Positions 17,642 to 29,219 of a DNA stretch of 64,000 nucleotides are shown here, piece after piece; positions within the stretch are counted from its first letter, which is position 1; each line of letters starts with the position of its first letter. The DNA comes from Salipiger mangrovisoli (GTDB lineage: Bacteria; Pseudomonadota; Alphaproteobacteria; Rhodobacterales; Rhodobacteraceae). The translations under genes and the position numbers were made by a program. The stretch covers positions 186,001-250,000 of the forward strand of contig NZ_JADFFK010000005.1 in assembly GCF_015223355.1 (NCBI RefSeq), read 5' to 3'. The notes beneath the pieces are model-generated. The model saw only the letters and a program-made list of their open reading frames with translations. It had not been told where the DNA came from and did not search any database.

Positions 17642-18088
17642 TCAGGCCTCTTCGGTTTCGCCCTTTTCGCGCTCTTCTCGGGCTGCGCGATCGCGTTCAT
17701 TCATGAACTGGTCAAACTCGGCCTTGTCACGGGCGTCGCGCAGGCGCTGCAGGAAGTCCTCGAAGCTCTTCTGCTCGTCCTCGAGACGGCGCAGCGTGTC
17801 GGACTTATAGGCGTCGAAGGCGGCGTTGCCACTGGGGCGCATGGCGTTGAAGCCTTGCTGGAACGCGGCGTGACGGTGGCTGTGGCGATTGCGGCAGGAC
17901 TTTCCGAACATGCGTTTGCTCCAGATCATATAGGCCAGAAGGGCAAGCCCGATCGGCCAGAAGAAGATGAAACCGAGGATCATGGCGACGATCCACGCGG
18001 GCTTGCCCCGCTGGTCGAGCCAGAACTCGGCACGGCGCAGCCAGCCGGGGTTGGCGGGCTGGGTGTAGTGCTGCGAGGCGGCGGTCAT
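17642..18088 (-). CDS. DUF2852 family membrane protein
   Basis: A 148-residue protein with one clear hydrophobic segment (PAWIVAMILGFIFFWPIGLALLAYMIW, about residues 30-56) followed by a basic stretch (SKRMFGKSCRNRHSHRH). A long charged, probably coiled-coil C-terminal half follows (TLRRLEDEQKSFEDFLQRLRDARDKAEFDQFM). This is the layout of the DUF2852 family, common in alphaproteobacteria and of unknown function. GAAAGGAAAC precedes the ATG. Two similar inverted repeats at 18116-18132 and 18175-18191 lie in its promoter region and suggest dedicated regulation. Confidence 0.85.
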   Translation of the reverse strand: MTAASQHYTQPANPGWLRRAEFWLDQRGKPAWIVAMILGFIFFWPIGLALLAYMIWSKRMFGKSCRNRHSHRHAAFQQGFNAMRPSGNAAFDAYKSDTLRRLEDEQKSFEDFLQRLRDARDKAEFDQFMNERDRAAREEREKGETEEA

Positions 18089-18115
18089 GGGTCGTTTCCT
18101 TTCGGTTCTTGTCGA

Positions 18116-18132
18116 TGTGAATATCTTTCACA
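18116..18132 (-). promoter_or_regulatory. Putative operator 1 upstream of DUF2852 gene
   Basis: TGTGAA-N5-TTCACA, a perfect inverted repeat starting 28 bp before the DUF2852 start codon. A second, slightly degenerate copy lies 59 bp further upstream, which makes a transcription-factor site likely. The factor is not known. Confidence 0.55.
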
Positions 18133-18174
18133 TTATCGAAGATCGGTATTCGACCCGCCCCCTTCAAGGGGTGA

Positions 18175-18191
18175 TGTGAAGGGTTTTTACA
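18175..18191 (-). promoter_or_regulatory. Putative operator 2 upstream of DUF2852 gene
   Basis: TGTGAA-N5-TTTACA, the same motif as the copy at 18116-18132 with one mismatch in the right arm. The start-to-start distance is 59 bp, close to whole helical turns, so the two could be bound by one dimer pair. Confidence 0.45.
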
Positions 18192-18387
18192 TTTTTCGCG
18201 CCCGGCCGGATTTCACCGCATCCCGTCCTCTTTGTCCCGGTCCGCATCCCGCCGGTGCGACAGGGAATTCCCATTGACCCCGCGGACCCGGATGCATGTG
18301 TCCTGGCCGCTCGGCTTCGACCGCCTGGTGCCCTGGCGCAGCAATCGTGATCTCTTCCTTCCCTCCGGCGCTTCCCTCAGCCCGAAT

Positions 18388-18402
18388 GTTCTGGCAATGT
18401 TC
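18388..18402 (+). promoter_or_regulatory. LexA (SOS) box of the imuA-imuB-dnaE2 operon
   Basis: GTTCTGGCAATGTTC matches the alphaproteobacterial LexA consensus GTTC-N7-GTTC exactly. It lies 58 bp before the imuA start and should place the mutasome operon under SOS control. Confidence 0.9.
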
Positions 18403-18460
18403 TCATCTATCCGCCCATGCCGACTCCGCTGCCCCCGTTCCGGTTATCTTGTCTGCCCCC

Positions 18461-19069
18461 ATGCGCCCCCTGCCCGCCAGCCCGCCTCTTGCCGAGGCCG
18501 ATCCGCTCTCGCTCTCGCTCTGCCCCGCGCGGGTGCACGAGGCCGAGGGGCGTGCGCGGCGTGGCTTCGCGCTGTTTCAAGCCACGCGCCACGACGGGCC
18601 GCTGGTCTGGATCCTGCCGCGCCATGCGCCGCAGACACCGCTGCTCCGCGGCCTGCCCGAGGGGGTGGGCGCGCGGCTGTATCTTGTCCGGACGCAGAGC
18701 GAGACCGATCTTCTGTGGACCGCCGAGGAAGCGCTGCGCTGCCCTGCCGTGGGGCTGGTGGTGGCCGAGCCCGGCGATCCACTCTCGCTCACCGCCGGGC
18801 GGCGGCTGCAACTGGCGGCAGAGGCCGGCAAGACCACCGGGCTGATGCTCCTCCAGAGCGGTCAGGGCAGCAATGCCGCCGAGACACGCTGGGCCTGTGA
18901 ACAGCTGCCTTCCCCCGCGCCGGACTCGACTCTGCAGCAATGGGAGCTTATCAAGAACAAAAAGGGAACACTGAAACTCTGGACCGTGGACTGGCATGGC
19001 GAGACGTCTGCTTTCCATATGGTTTCCGCGGCTGGCGAGCGACACGAGCCTGCGGAAACGCCCCGTTGA
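18461..19069 (+). CDS. imuA: ImuA, SOS mutasome accessory protein
   Basis: A 202-residue RecA/SulA-like protein of the ImuA family, which together with ImuB and DnaE2 performs translesion synthesis after DNA damage. Recognisable text includes HEAEGRARRGFALFQATRHDGPLVWILP, the LRGLPEGVGARLYLVRTQSETDLLWTAEEALR segment and the C-terminal KGTLKLWTVDWHGETSAFHM. There is no Walker A motif, in line with the family. The start ATG 18461 (MRPLPASPPL) follows the LexA box. Its last 74 bp overlap the beginning of imuB in another frame. Confidence 0.9.
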   Translation: MRPLPASPPLAEADPLSLSLCPARVHEAEGRARRGFALFQATRHDGPLVWILPRHAPQTPLLRGLPEGVGARLYLVRTQSETDLLWTAEEALRCPAVGLVVAEPGDPLSLTAGRRLQLAAEAGKTTGLMLLQSGQGSNAAETRWACEQLPSPAPDSTLQQWELIKNKKGTLKLWTVDWHGETSAFHMVSAAGERHEPAETPR

Positions 19070-20507
19070 GGGGCCTTTCGCCCTGACCCTGCGGTCGGGC
19101 AATTCCGATCATCTGCACTGCGTCTCCCCCTTGGCACAGGCGCATGGGCTGGCGCGCGGCATGGCACTGGCCGATGCCCGCGCCATCTGCCCCGATCTTG
19201 CCACCCGCCCCGCCGACCTGGCGCGCGAGGCCGCGGCGCTCTCGGGTCTGCGCCGCTGGGCCGGGCGCTACGCGCCGCTGGTGGCGCGCGACGGCGCCGA
19301 CGGGCTGATCGCCGACATCACCGGCGTGCCGCATCTCTTCGGCGGCGAGGTGACGTTGCGCGCGGATCTGCACGACCGGCTGGAGCGCACCGGGCTGGCG
19401 GCGCAGAGTGCCATCGCCGGCACCCGCGGCGCGGCCCATGCGCTGGCCCGCCACGGCGGCGGGGTGCTGCCCGAGGGCGCGCTGGCCGAGGGGCTTGGGC
19501 CGCTGCCCGTCTCCGCCCTGCGCATCGACCACGACACCGCCGCCACGCTCTCCCGCGTCGGGCTGACCCGCATCGCCGATCTCGTGCACCTGCCCCGTGC
19601 GCCGCTGGCCAAGCGCTTCGGTCCCGCCCTGGTGATGCGGCTCGACCAGGCGCTCGGCACCCGTCCCGAGCCTGTGGACGCCGAGCGCGAGGCACCGCAT
19701 TTCGGCGTGCGCATGACCCTGCCCGAGCCCATCGGGCTGCAGGAGGACGTGATGGCCGGTCTCGCGCGGTTGCTGGAACGGCTCTGCGCCCAGCTCACCC
19801 ACCACCAGCACGGCGCGCGGCGGGTGCTGCTCGAACTGCGCCGGGTCGACCGCGAGACCGCCCATGTGCGCGTCGGCCTCGCCCGGCCCATGCGCGACCC
19901 CGCCCGAATTGCCGCGCTCTTCGAGAAGGGCGTGGCCGAGGTCGAGGCGGGCTTCGGCATCGACGCGCTGCGGCTCTGCGCCGAGGTGACGGAAAAGCTG
20001 CCGCCCGAGCAGCTTGGCCCCGGTGGCCCCAAGCTGCGCAGCGAGGACGCGCTGGCGGATCTCGTCTCGCGGCTCGGCAACCGGCTCGGCTTCGACACCG
20101 TGCAGCGGCTGCTGCCCGCCGACAGCACCATCCCCGAGCGCAGCTTCCTCATCGCCCCCGCCGCCTACAGCGCCGCCGAGGAGGCCCCGCCCCGGCGCGG
20201 CCCGCCCCGGCCGCAGATCCTCTTTCCGCCCGAGCTGGTCAGCGGCGCGCGCGGCGCGCAGCCCGGCCATCCCCCCGCGCAGTTCCGCTGGCGCAACATG
20301 CGCTTCTCGACGCTGCGCGCGACGGGACCGGAGCGGATCGCCCCCGAATGGTGGTTCGACGATCCCGCCTGGCGCGCAGGGATCCGCGACTACTGGCGCA
20401 TCGAGACGCGCGAGGGGCCGCGGCTGTGGCTGTTCCACACGCCGCAGGTGGCGGGCTGGGACGCGGGCGGCGCGCAGGACTGGTTCGTGCAGGGGGAATT
20501 CGCATGA
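18996..20507 (+). CDS. imuB: ImuB, Y-family polymerase-like mutasome protein
   Basis: A 503-residue protein of the Y-family DNA polymerase fold. It starts MARRLLSIWFPRLASDTSLR, where active Y-family polymerases have an acidic D-x-D-type motif; ImuB proteins lack the catalytic acids and act as a hub that binds the beta clamp and DnaE2. Palm and thumb segments follow (CVSPLAQAHGLARGMALADARAICPDL; HLPRAPLAKRFGPALVMRLDQALG). The C-terminal extension rich in Pro/Arg ends with the family-typical EWWFDDPAWRAGIRDYWRIE. The start lies 74 bp inside imuA, and dnaE2 starts 10 bp after the stop, so all three are co-expressed. Confidence 0.94.
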   Translation: MARRLLSIWFPRLASDTSLRKRPVEGPFALTLRSGNSDHLHCVSPLAQAHGLARGMALADARAICPDLATRPADLAREAAALSGLRRWAGRYAPLVARDGADGLIADITGVPHLFGGEVTLRADLHDRLERTGLAAQSAIAGTRGAAHALARHGGGVLPEGALAEGLGPLPVSALRIDHDTAATLSRVGLTRIADLVHLPRAPLAKRFGPALVMRLDQALGTRPEPVDAEREAPHFGVRMTLPEPIGLQEDVMAGLARLLERLCAQLTHHQHGARRVLLELRRVDRETAHVRVGLARPMRDPARIAALFEKGVAEVEAGFGIDALRLCAEVTEKLPPEQLGPGGPKLRSEDALADLVSRLGNRLGFDTVQRLLPADSTIPERSFLIAPAAYSAAEEAPPRRGPPRPQILFPPELVSGARGAQPGHPPAQFRWRNMRFSTLRATGPERIAPEWWFDDPAWRAGIRDYWRIETREGPRLWLFHTPQVAGWDAGGAQDWFVQGEFA

Positions 20508-20517
20508 GGGACCTGCC

Positions 20518-23901
<3,384 letters not shown>

Positions 23902-24049
23902 GAAGCTCACTCAAGAGCCAACTTTGAGCCCGAGCCATACGCTGCCAGAGAGAAATCTGCCCGTTACAAATTCCTCGTTGCAGACGCGCTGTGACCTCCC
24001 GTAAATTAACTAACCGTAAACTTGGCATTCCAGGGCCACGGACCACGCA

Positions 24050-24715
24050 ATGATTCTCGCAAAAACCGATCTCGAAGCGACCGTCCTCTCGACAGTCATG
24101 GGCTATCTCGCACAGCGCACCACGGTCTGCGCCAAGGTGCTGGACCGCAGCGGCAAGGTGCTGGCGGTGAACAAACGCGGACTGGAGCTGCTCCATACCG
24201 ACGCCGATATGATCTGCGGCGAGATCTGGACCGACTTCTGGGACGGCGAGGAACGGAAAAAGGCCGAGGCCGCGCTGGCAACTGCCTTTGCCGGAAAACC
24301 CTCCAGCTTCGTCGGCACCTTCAGCCACGAACGTGTCGGGAACAGCGACTGGGAAGTGGAAATCGTCCCGCTGGACTGGGCAGAGGGTGAGGTGGCCAGG
24401 GTGCTCGCCCTCTCTTCCTTCATGTCGGGCACAGCGCCCGACGGCAAACACACGCGCGAGGCGTTCGAGGATCGGCAGATGCTCGGCTCGCTCAGCGAGC
24501 TGTTCCACACGCTCAACAACCTCACCGCTGTCTCGACCAGCGCCGCCAACATCCTGCGTCGCGGCGTCGATCAGGAGCGCGCCGAGGCGCTGGCCGAGGC
24601 ATTGAGCGATGCCGGCGCGCGCGCCGCGCGCGCCGTCGAAACCCTGCGCGACCAGATGGGTGGCGGCTCCCCCTTCGGCACCACTTCCGGCTCCGAGGAC
24701 GGCAAGGCCGCCTGA
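24050..24715 (+). CDS. PAS-domain protein with histidine H-box but no ATPase domain
   Basis: A 221-residue cytosolic protein. Residues about 20-125 look like a PAS sensor (LDRSGKVLAVNKRGLELLHT, then SHERVGNSDWEVEIVPLDW). Residues about 145-200 form two predicted helices with SLSELFHTLNNLTAVSTSAAN, which resembles the dimerisation/phosphotransfer helix of a histidine kinase with His153 as acceptor and the N-N of H-N-N type boxes. No HATPase_c domain follows; the tail is a glycine/serine-rich end. It could be a stand-alone phosphotransfer protein or a kinase partner. It is convergent with the bacteriophytochrome kinase, 35 bp apart. The function is unknown. Confidence 0.75.
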   Translation: MILAKTDLEATVLSTVMGYLAQRTTVCAKVLDRSGKVLAVNKRGLELLHTDADMICGEIWTDFWDGEERKKAEAALATAFAGKPSSFVGTFSHERVGNSDWEVEIVPLDWAEGEVARVLALSSFMSGTAPDGKHTREAFEDRQMLGSLSELFHTLNNLTAVSTSAANILRRGVDQERAEALAEALSDAGARAARAVETLRDQMGGGSPFGTTSGSEDGKAA

Positions 24716-24750
24716 ACGGCGGCCCGGCACGCCCGGATTGCGATAGGGCT

Positions 24751-27330
24751 TCAGGCGCGTCCGTTGTTCCGTGCTGCGAGCCGACCGACCGCTTTCGACA
24801 AGGTCTCGATGGTGAACGGCTTGCTGGTCATCGGCGCGCTGGGGAAGCGCGACAGCCAGTCCGACTGCCCGGCATAGCCGCTCGCCAGCACGAAGGGCAC
24901 ACCGCGCCGCGCCAGCATTTCCGCGACCGGCAAACTGGTTTCAGAGCCGAGGTTCACATCGAGCACCGCCACCGAGACCGGATGCGCATCGATGATCCTC
25001 AGCGCCTCGGCCACCGAAGAGGCCGTGTGCACCGTCTCGGCCCCGAGGTCCGACAGGATGTCGGCGGCATCCATGGCGATGATCATATTGTCCTCGACCA
25101 CCAGCGCCACGCCCGAAAGCCCCTCGCCGTCCGATGCCGCATCCTGCGGCACCGACGCCGCGGCAGGCGCCGCATCCGGCGCGTCGGTCACGTATCGTTC
25201 GGGCAACAGGAACTCGGCCCTGAGGCCGGTCAGCTCGAAGTGCACCTCGGCCTTGCCCTTCAACTCGAAGGGAATGGACTTCTCGATGATCGTGGTGCCG
25301 AAGCCGCGTCGCTCGGGTGCCCGCACCGCCGGACCGCCGCTCTCGGTCCAGCCGATCCGCACCAGCCCGTCGGGAAGGCGCTCGACCGTCACCCCGACGC
25401 GCCCCGTCGGCACCGACAGCGCACCGTATTTCACCGAGTTGGTCACCAGCTCGTGCAATACCAGCGCCATCGTGGAAAACGCATCCGGGGCCAGAAGCAC
25501 CGGCGTCCCCGAGATCGTCACGCGGTGCTCCTCGCCGGCAATGTAGGCGCCCAGCTCGACCGCCAGCAACTCGCGCAGCGCCACCGGGTGCCACTCGGTC
25601 GAGGTCAGCTGGTCATGCGCCTGCGCCAGCGCGTGAATACGGCCGTCAACGGCGGCGGTGAACTCCTCGATGGTATGCGCCGACTGCCGCGACTGGCCGA
25701 CCAGCGACCGGATCAGCCCCAGCACGTTTCGCACGCGGTGGTTGAGCTCGGCGATCAGCAGCTCCTGCTGGTCCTGCGCCCGCTTGCGCTCGGCGTTGAC
25801 CTCGTCCGAGAGCTTGAGCACCACTTCGAGCAGCGTCACCCGGATCGCCTCGGCGGCCTTGAGCACGGTCGGCGACCATGTCTCCGACCGGCCGGCCACG
25901 TCTTCCTTCCATAGCTCGAAGCTCTTGCGCGGGGTCAACCGCGCGCCCAGCGGGCCGACCTCGACCGGCTTGTGAGGATTGCCCGCCCAGTTGACCTGCC
26001 GCACCACCTCGGAGCGGAACAGCACGATATAGTCGCGGGGCGTACGCGACACCGGAATGGCCAGCACCCCGGCGCAATCCGCCTTCAGCGCCGCCATCGA
26101 CGGCAGCCGCGCGACCAGGCTGTCGGTCGCATAGACCCGGCTCGCCGCGGCGGTGTTGAGAAAGCGCGCGATGGTCTGGAACTGCTCCTTCGACGGCGTC
26201 CGCCCCTGCGCCACGTAGTTCCCATCAGAGTACAGCGCGATGCCGTCATGCGGGATCACCTTGCCGATCTCGTTGGCAATGCTCACAAAGCTCGCCGAGA
26301 GGCCCTCGCCCGAGCTGATCTGCATCATCAGCCGGTCGTGCAAGCGCTGTGCGCGGCCGACGGTGTCGCTTGTCGACTTGGCTTCCTGTCGCTCGAGTTC
26401 GTAGGCGAAGAACTGCGCCAGCAGCTCGACCGCGGTGCGGCGCTCGTAGTCCACGTGCAGCGGCGCGCGGTGGTGACAGGCGAACAGCCCCCAGAGCTCG
26501 CCCCGGATGACGATGGATACCGACATCGAGGCGCGCACATTCATGTTGCGCAGGTATTCCAGGTGGATCGGAGAAACCGCCCGCGACATGGCCAGCGACA
26601 GATCGAGCGGCTGCCCCTCGGGGCTCTGCGGAGGCACGATGGGCGACACCGCATCGTCCACGTCGGCGATCAGCCGCAGCAGGCTGCGCTTGTAGAGCGC
26701 CCGCGCCTGGCGCGGGATGTCGGAGGCGGGAAAATGCAGCCCGAGGTATGTCTCGGAATCGCCGCCATCCTTGGCCTCGGCGATCACCGTACCGTCGCCT
26801 TCGGGACCGAACTGGTACACCATCACCCGGTCGAAACCGGTCAGCGCGCGCAGCTGCCGCGCGGCTTCCTCGGAGGCCCCCAGCAGGTCCTTCTGCGCGG
26901 ACACGCGGCGCAGCATCGGGGTGACCTGCGCCAGCTCGTCCTTTGCGCCATCGCGGGACTTGGGCTCGAACTCGAAAATGAAGCTCGAACCGGATTGATG
27001 CGCGCTGACATCAAACAGCCGCCCATCCCCGAAGACGTCATAGCCGAAAAGCCGCGCCACGGCGTTCTCGTGGCTGGTGCCCCCGAGTTTCTCGCGCAGC
27101 TTGGCAACGGTCTCTCGCGGCATCACCTCGCTGAAGCTGCGGCCGGTCAGCCCCTCGGCATCGAGCCCAAGAAGCGCGCCCGCGTTGCGCGACACATGCT
27201 GCACGATCCAATCGGCCGAAATCGCGACGAGGGCGGCGAAACTCTGGACGTTGCCAAGCAGATGTATCGGCTCACGGTCGCAATTGGTCAGGTCGACGGG
27301 CGTGCCGGTGGAGATAAAGGAATCGTTCAT
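24751..27330 (-). CDS. bphP: Bacteriophytochrome hybrid histidine kinase (PAS-GAF-PHY-HWE/HisKA2-REC)
   Basis: An 859-residue red/far-red photoreceptor. Cys17 (DLTNCDREPIHLLGNVQSF) is the biliverdin attachment site. The PAS-2 domain is about 15-120, GAF about 140-310 with PASDIP at 201-206 (Asp204 is the chromophore-near aspartate), and PHY about 320-500 with the tongue motif PRKSF near 468. The kinase part has the phospho-acceptor His531 in ELNHRVRNVLG, typical of HWE/HisKA_2 kinases, and an N-box LHELVTNSVKYG at 625-636. A C-terminal receiver domain (about 740-855) has phospho-accepting Asp791 (VAVLDVNLG) and Lys837. The heme oxygenase gene upstream overlaps by 4 bp and supplies biliverdin. 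Confidence 0.95.
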   Translation of the reverse strand: MNDSFISTGTPVDLTNCDREPIHLLGNVQSFAALVAISADWIVQHVSRNAGALLGLDAEGLTGRSFSEVMPRETVAKLREKLGGTSHENAVARLFGYDVFGDGRLFDVSAHQSGSSFIFEFEPKSRDGAKDELAQVTPMLRRVSAQKDLLGASEEAARQLRALTGFDRVMVYQFGPEGDGTVIAEAKDGGDSETYLGLHFPASDIPRQARALYKRSLLRLIADVDDAVSPIVPPQSPEGQPLDLSLAMSRAVSPIHLEYLRNMNVRASMSVSIVIRGELWGLFACHHRAPLHVDYERRTAVELLAQFFAYELERQEAKSTSDTVGRAQRLHDRLMMQISSGEGLSASFVSIANEIGKVIPHDGIALYSDGNYVAQGRTPSKEQFQTIARFLNTAAASRVYATDSLVARLPSMAALKADCAGVLAIPVSRTPRDYIVLFRSEVVRQVNWAGNPHKPVEVGPLGARLTPRKSFELWKEDVAGRSETWSPTVLKAAEAIRVTLLEVVLKLSDEVNAERKRAQDQQELLIAELNHRVRNVLGLIRSLVGQSRQSAHTIEEFTAAVDGRIHALAQAHDQLTSTEWHPVALRELLAVELGAYIAGEEHRVTISGTPVLLAPDAFSTMALVLHELVTNSVKYGALSVPTGRVGVTVERLPDGLVRIGWTESGGPAVRAPERRGFGTTIIEKSIPFELKGKAEVHFELTGLRAEFLLPERYVTDAPDAAPAAASVPQDAASDGEGLSGVALVVEDNMIIAMDAADILSDLGAETVHTASSVAEALRIIDAHPVSVAVLDVNLGSETSLPVAEMLARRGVPFVLASGYAGQSDWLSRFPSAPMTSKPFTIETLSKAVGRLAARNNGRA

Positions 27331-27929
27331 GGTGCTCCGTCGGTGGCCGCTGACAGGATCGCGCGGGCCTCGTGTTCAAAGATGGAAAAGGCGCGGATCG
27401 CATCCCGCAAAACGCGCTGCGCTTCGGGGCTGTCATCTGTCTGCATCCCCAGGCGCAGGCAGAAGGCGCGCCAGGCCGCGCGGTCACCGGGCAATGCGAA
27501 GAAACCGTCCTGCGGTGCCTCGGGCAGGCTGCGCCGCAACACCGCCGTGCCCAGCTGCGAGCCCAGAACCAGATAGGCCACGGCGTCGCTGTGCAGCGGC
27601 AGGTCGAGACCCGGACCCGGCAGCGCTTGCGGCCCCAGGTCATGCTCCAGCGCCTGCAAGGTGTCGCGCAACGCGATGCTGGCCTCGGCGGCGTCCCAGC
27701 CGCAGGCCTCGCCAAGACGCGAAAAACCGCGTCTCTGCACCTCGCAAAAGGCACGAAGATCCCCTGCCTTCGCAAGGTCGAGCCGCGAAAGCTCCATGTC
27801 CAGACGTTGGTGCGGGCCCGATGTCGCGCTCCTCAGCGCGTCCCTCAGGCTGCACTCCCGGATCACCTCCGGATCGTCCACAATATCCTTCAAGCCGTCT
27901 GCCCCTGTTGGTTTTGCTCCACCCCTCAT
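27327..27929 (-). CDS. bphO: Biliverdin-producing heme oxygenase
   Basis: About 200 residues. The heme-ligand histidine is His40 in LRSATSGPHQRLD, the usual LRxAT-x3-H-x2-LD signature. The C-terminal half has helices such as AVAYLVLGSQLGTAVLRRSL, which corresponds to the glycine-rich distal helix (YVxxGSxLG). It opens heme to biliverdin IXalpha, the chromophore for the phytochrome. Its stop overlaps the bphP start (ATGA), a classical bphO-bphP pair. ATG 27929 is used; ATG 27953 is in frame upstream and is also possible. Confidence 0.9.
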   Translation of the reverse strand: MRGGAKPTGADGLKDIVDDPEVIRECSLRDALRSATSGPHQRLDMELSRLDLAKAGDLRAFCEVQRRGFSRLGEACGWDAAEASIALRDTLQALEHDLGPQALPGPGLDLPLHSDAVAYLVLGSQLGTAVLRRSLPEAPQDGFFALPGDRAAWRAFCLRLGMQTDDSPEAQRVLRDAIRAFSIFEHEARAILSAATDGAP

Positions 27930-28040
27930 CGGTAAACACTCGATACGACGCATAGTTCCAGCGAGATGTGAATTTTTCAGGTTGCCTCCTTGCCCCTGCT
28001 GATGTCGTTTGCAGCCAAAGCACTGCTGCCGGAGGACACC

Positions 28041-28469
28041 ATGCTGAAGACGATCGACCCGCTGCTGACCGGAGAGCTTCTCGCGATCCTGCGAAACATG
28101 GGCCATGGCGACGAGCTTGTTCTCGTCGATGCCAATTTTCCCGCCGACCGGGTGGCGCAGCGGCTCGTACGGCTGCCCGGCATCGGCATCGACCGCGCGG
28201 CCGAAGCGGTGCTGTCGCTGTTTCCTCTGGATGATTTCGTCGACGCCCCCGCCGCGGTCATGGCCTGCCCCGACGGCCGCCCCGAGATCTTCGACGTGTT
28301 CGACCGGCTGCTCGAAGCGGCCAACGGCGCGCCGGTGCAGGTGGCACAGGTCGACCGTTTCGATTTCTACGACCGCACCGCCAGCGCCTACGCGGTGGTC
28401 GCCACCGGCGAGCGACGGCTCTATGCCAACCTGATCCTCAAGAAAGGCGTCCTGCGCGAGGGCGACTGA
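28041..28469 (+). CDS. fucU: L-fucose mutarotase family protein (RbsD/FucU)
   Basis: A 142-residue protein starting MLKTIDPLLTGELLAILRNM, followed by GHGDELVLVDANFPA, the signature of RbsD/FucU pyranose mutarotases with catalytic His22. Asp24 and the C-terminal YANLILKKGVL, carrying the conserved Tyr and Asn, also match FucU rather than RbsD. It interconverts sugar anomers in the cytosol. GGAGGAC at 28031-28037 sets the start. It is isolated: no sugar kinase, isomerase or transporter is nearby. It is divergent from bphO. Confidence 0.93.
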   Translation: MLKTIDPLLTGELLAILRNMGHGDELVLVDANFPADRVAQRLVRLPGIGIDRAAEAVLSLFPLDDFVDAPAAVMACPDGRPEIFDVFDRLLEAANGAPVQVAQVDRFDFYDRTASAYAVVATGERRLYANLILKKGVLREGD

Positions 28470-28605
28470 ACCGTCGCGGCGCAGGGCAACCAACACCTCG
28501 GAATCGCAACGGAAACCGCCGGGTGTCTCGGAAAACCGTGGCCCTCGGGGGCGGCTTCGTCCTAGAACAGCCGCAAGACGCCCCCAGAAGTCCGCAGGAG
28601 CCCCC

Positions 28606-29202
28606 ATGCACTACGGTGACACCCGCCCCGAGAGCCTGACCTTCGACCCGTTCAAGGCGATCATCGCGCCGCGCCCCATCGGCTGGATCGGCACGCGCAA
28701 TGCCGACGGCGTACCGAACCTCGGGCCCTATTCCTACTTCAACGCCATCGGCAACAGCCCGCACATGATCTGCTTCACCTCGGACGGGCTGAAGCACTCG
28801 GTGGTAAATGCCCGCGACCGGGGCGAGTTCACTTTCTCGCTGGCAACAGAAGCGCTCGCCGAGGCGATGAACATCTCCTCCGAGGCCATGCCGGACGGCG
28901 AGAACGAATTCGCGAAAGCGGGTCTGGCACTGGGCACGAGCATCGCCACCAACGCTCCCTTTGTGGCCGACAGCCCCGCGGCGCTGGAATGCGTGACGCT
29001 CTCGGTCACAGAGCTGACCGAGAGCGTCACGCCGATCAACCGCTTCATGGTCATCGGCCAGGTCGTGCAGACCCACATCCGGGACGAATACATCACCGGC
29101 GGCCGCTTCGACACGGTGAAGGCGCGGCCGATCGCGCGCATGGGCTACCGCGACTACGCCACGGTGACCGACGCGTGGGAGTTGATGCGGCCCGGCGACT
29201 GA
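28606..29202 (+). CDS. Flavin reductase-like FMN-binding protein
   Basis: A 198-residue protein of the flavin reductase-like split-barrel family. Motifs include KAIIAPRPIGWIGTRNADGVPNLGPYSYFNAIGNSPHMICF, the typical PRPIxW start with FMN-binding residues, and NRFMVIGQVVQTHI. Members reduce FMN with NAD(P)H or act as flavoprotein oxygenases on small molecules. It lies 17 bp before a LysR gene in the same direction, so the two probably share a transcript. The substrate is unknown. An AGGAG ribosome site precedes the ATG. Confidence 0.88.
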   Translation: MHYGDTRPESLTFDPFKAIIAPRPIGWIGTRNADGVPNLGPYSYFNAIGNSPHMICFTSDGLKHSVVNARDRGEFTFSLATEALAEAMNISSEAMPDGENEFAKAGLALGTSIATNAPFVADSPAALECVTLSVTELTESVTPINRFMVIGQVVQTHIRDEYITGGRFDTVKARPIARMGYRDYATVTDAWELMRPGD

Positions 29203-29219
29203 GCCAGCGGAGGGGGGAT

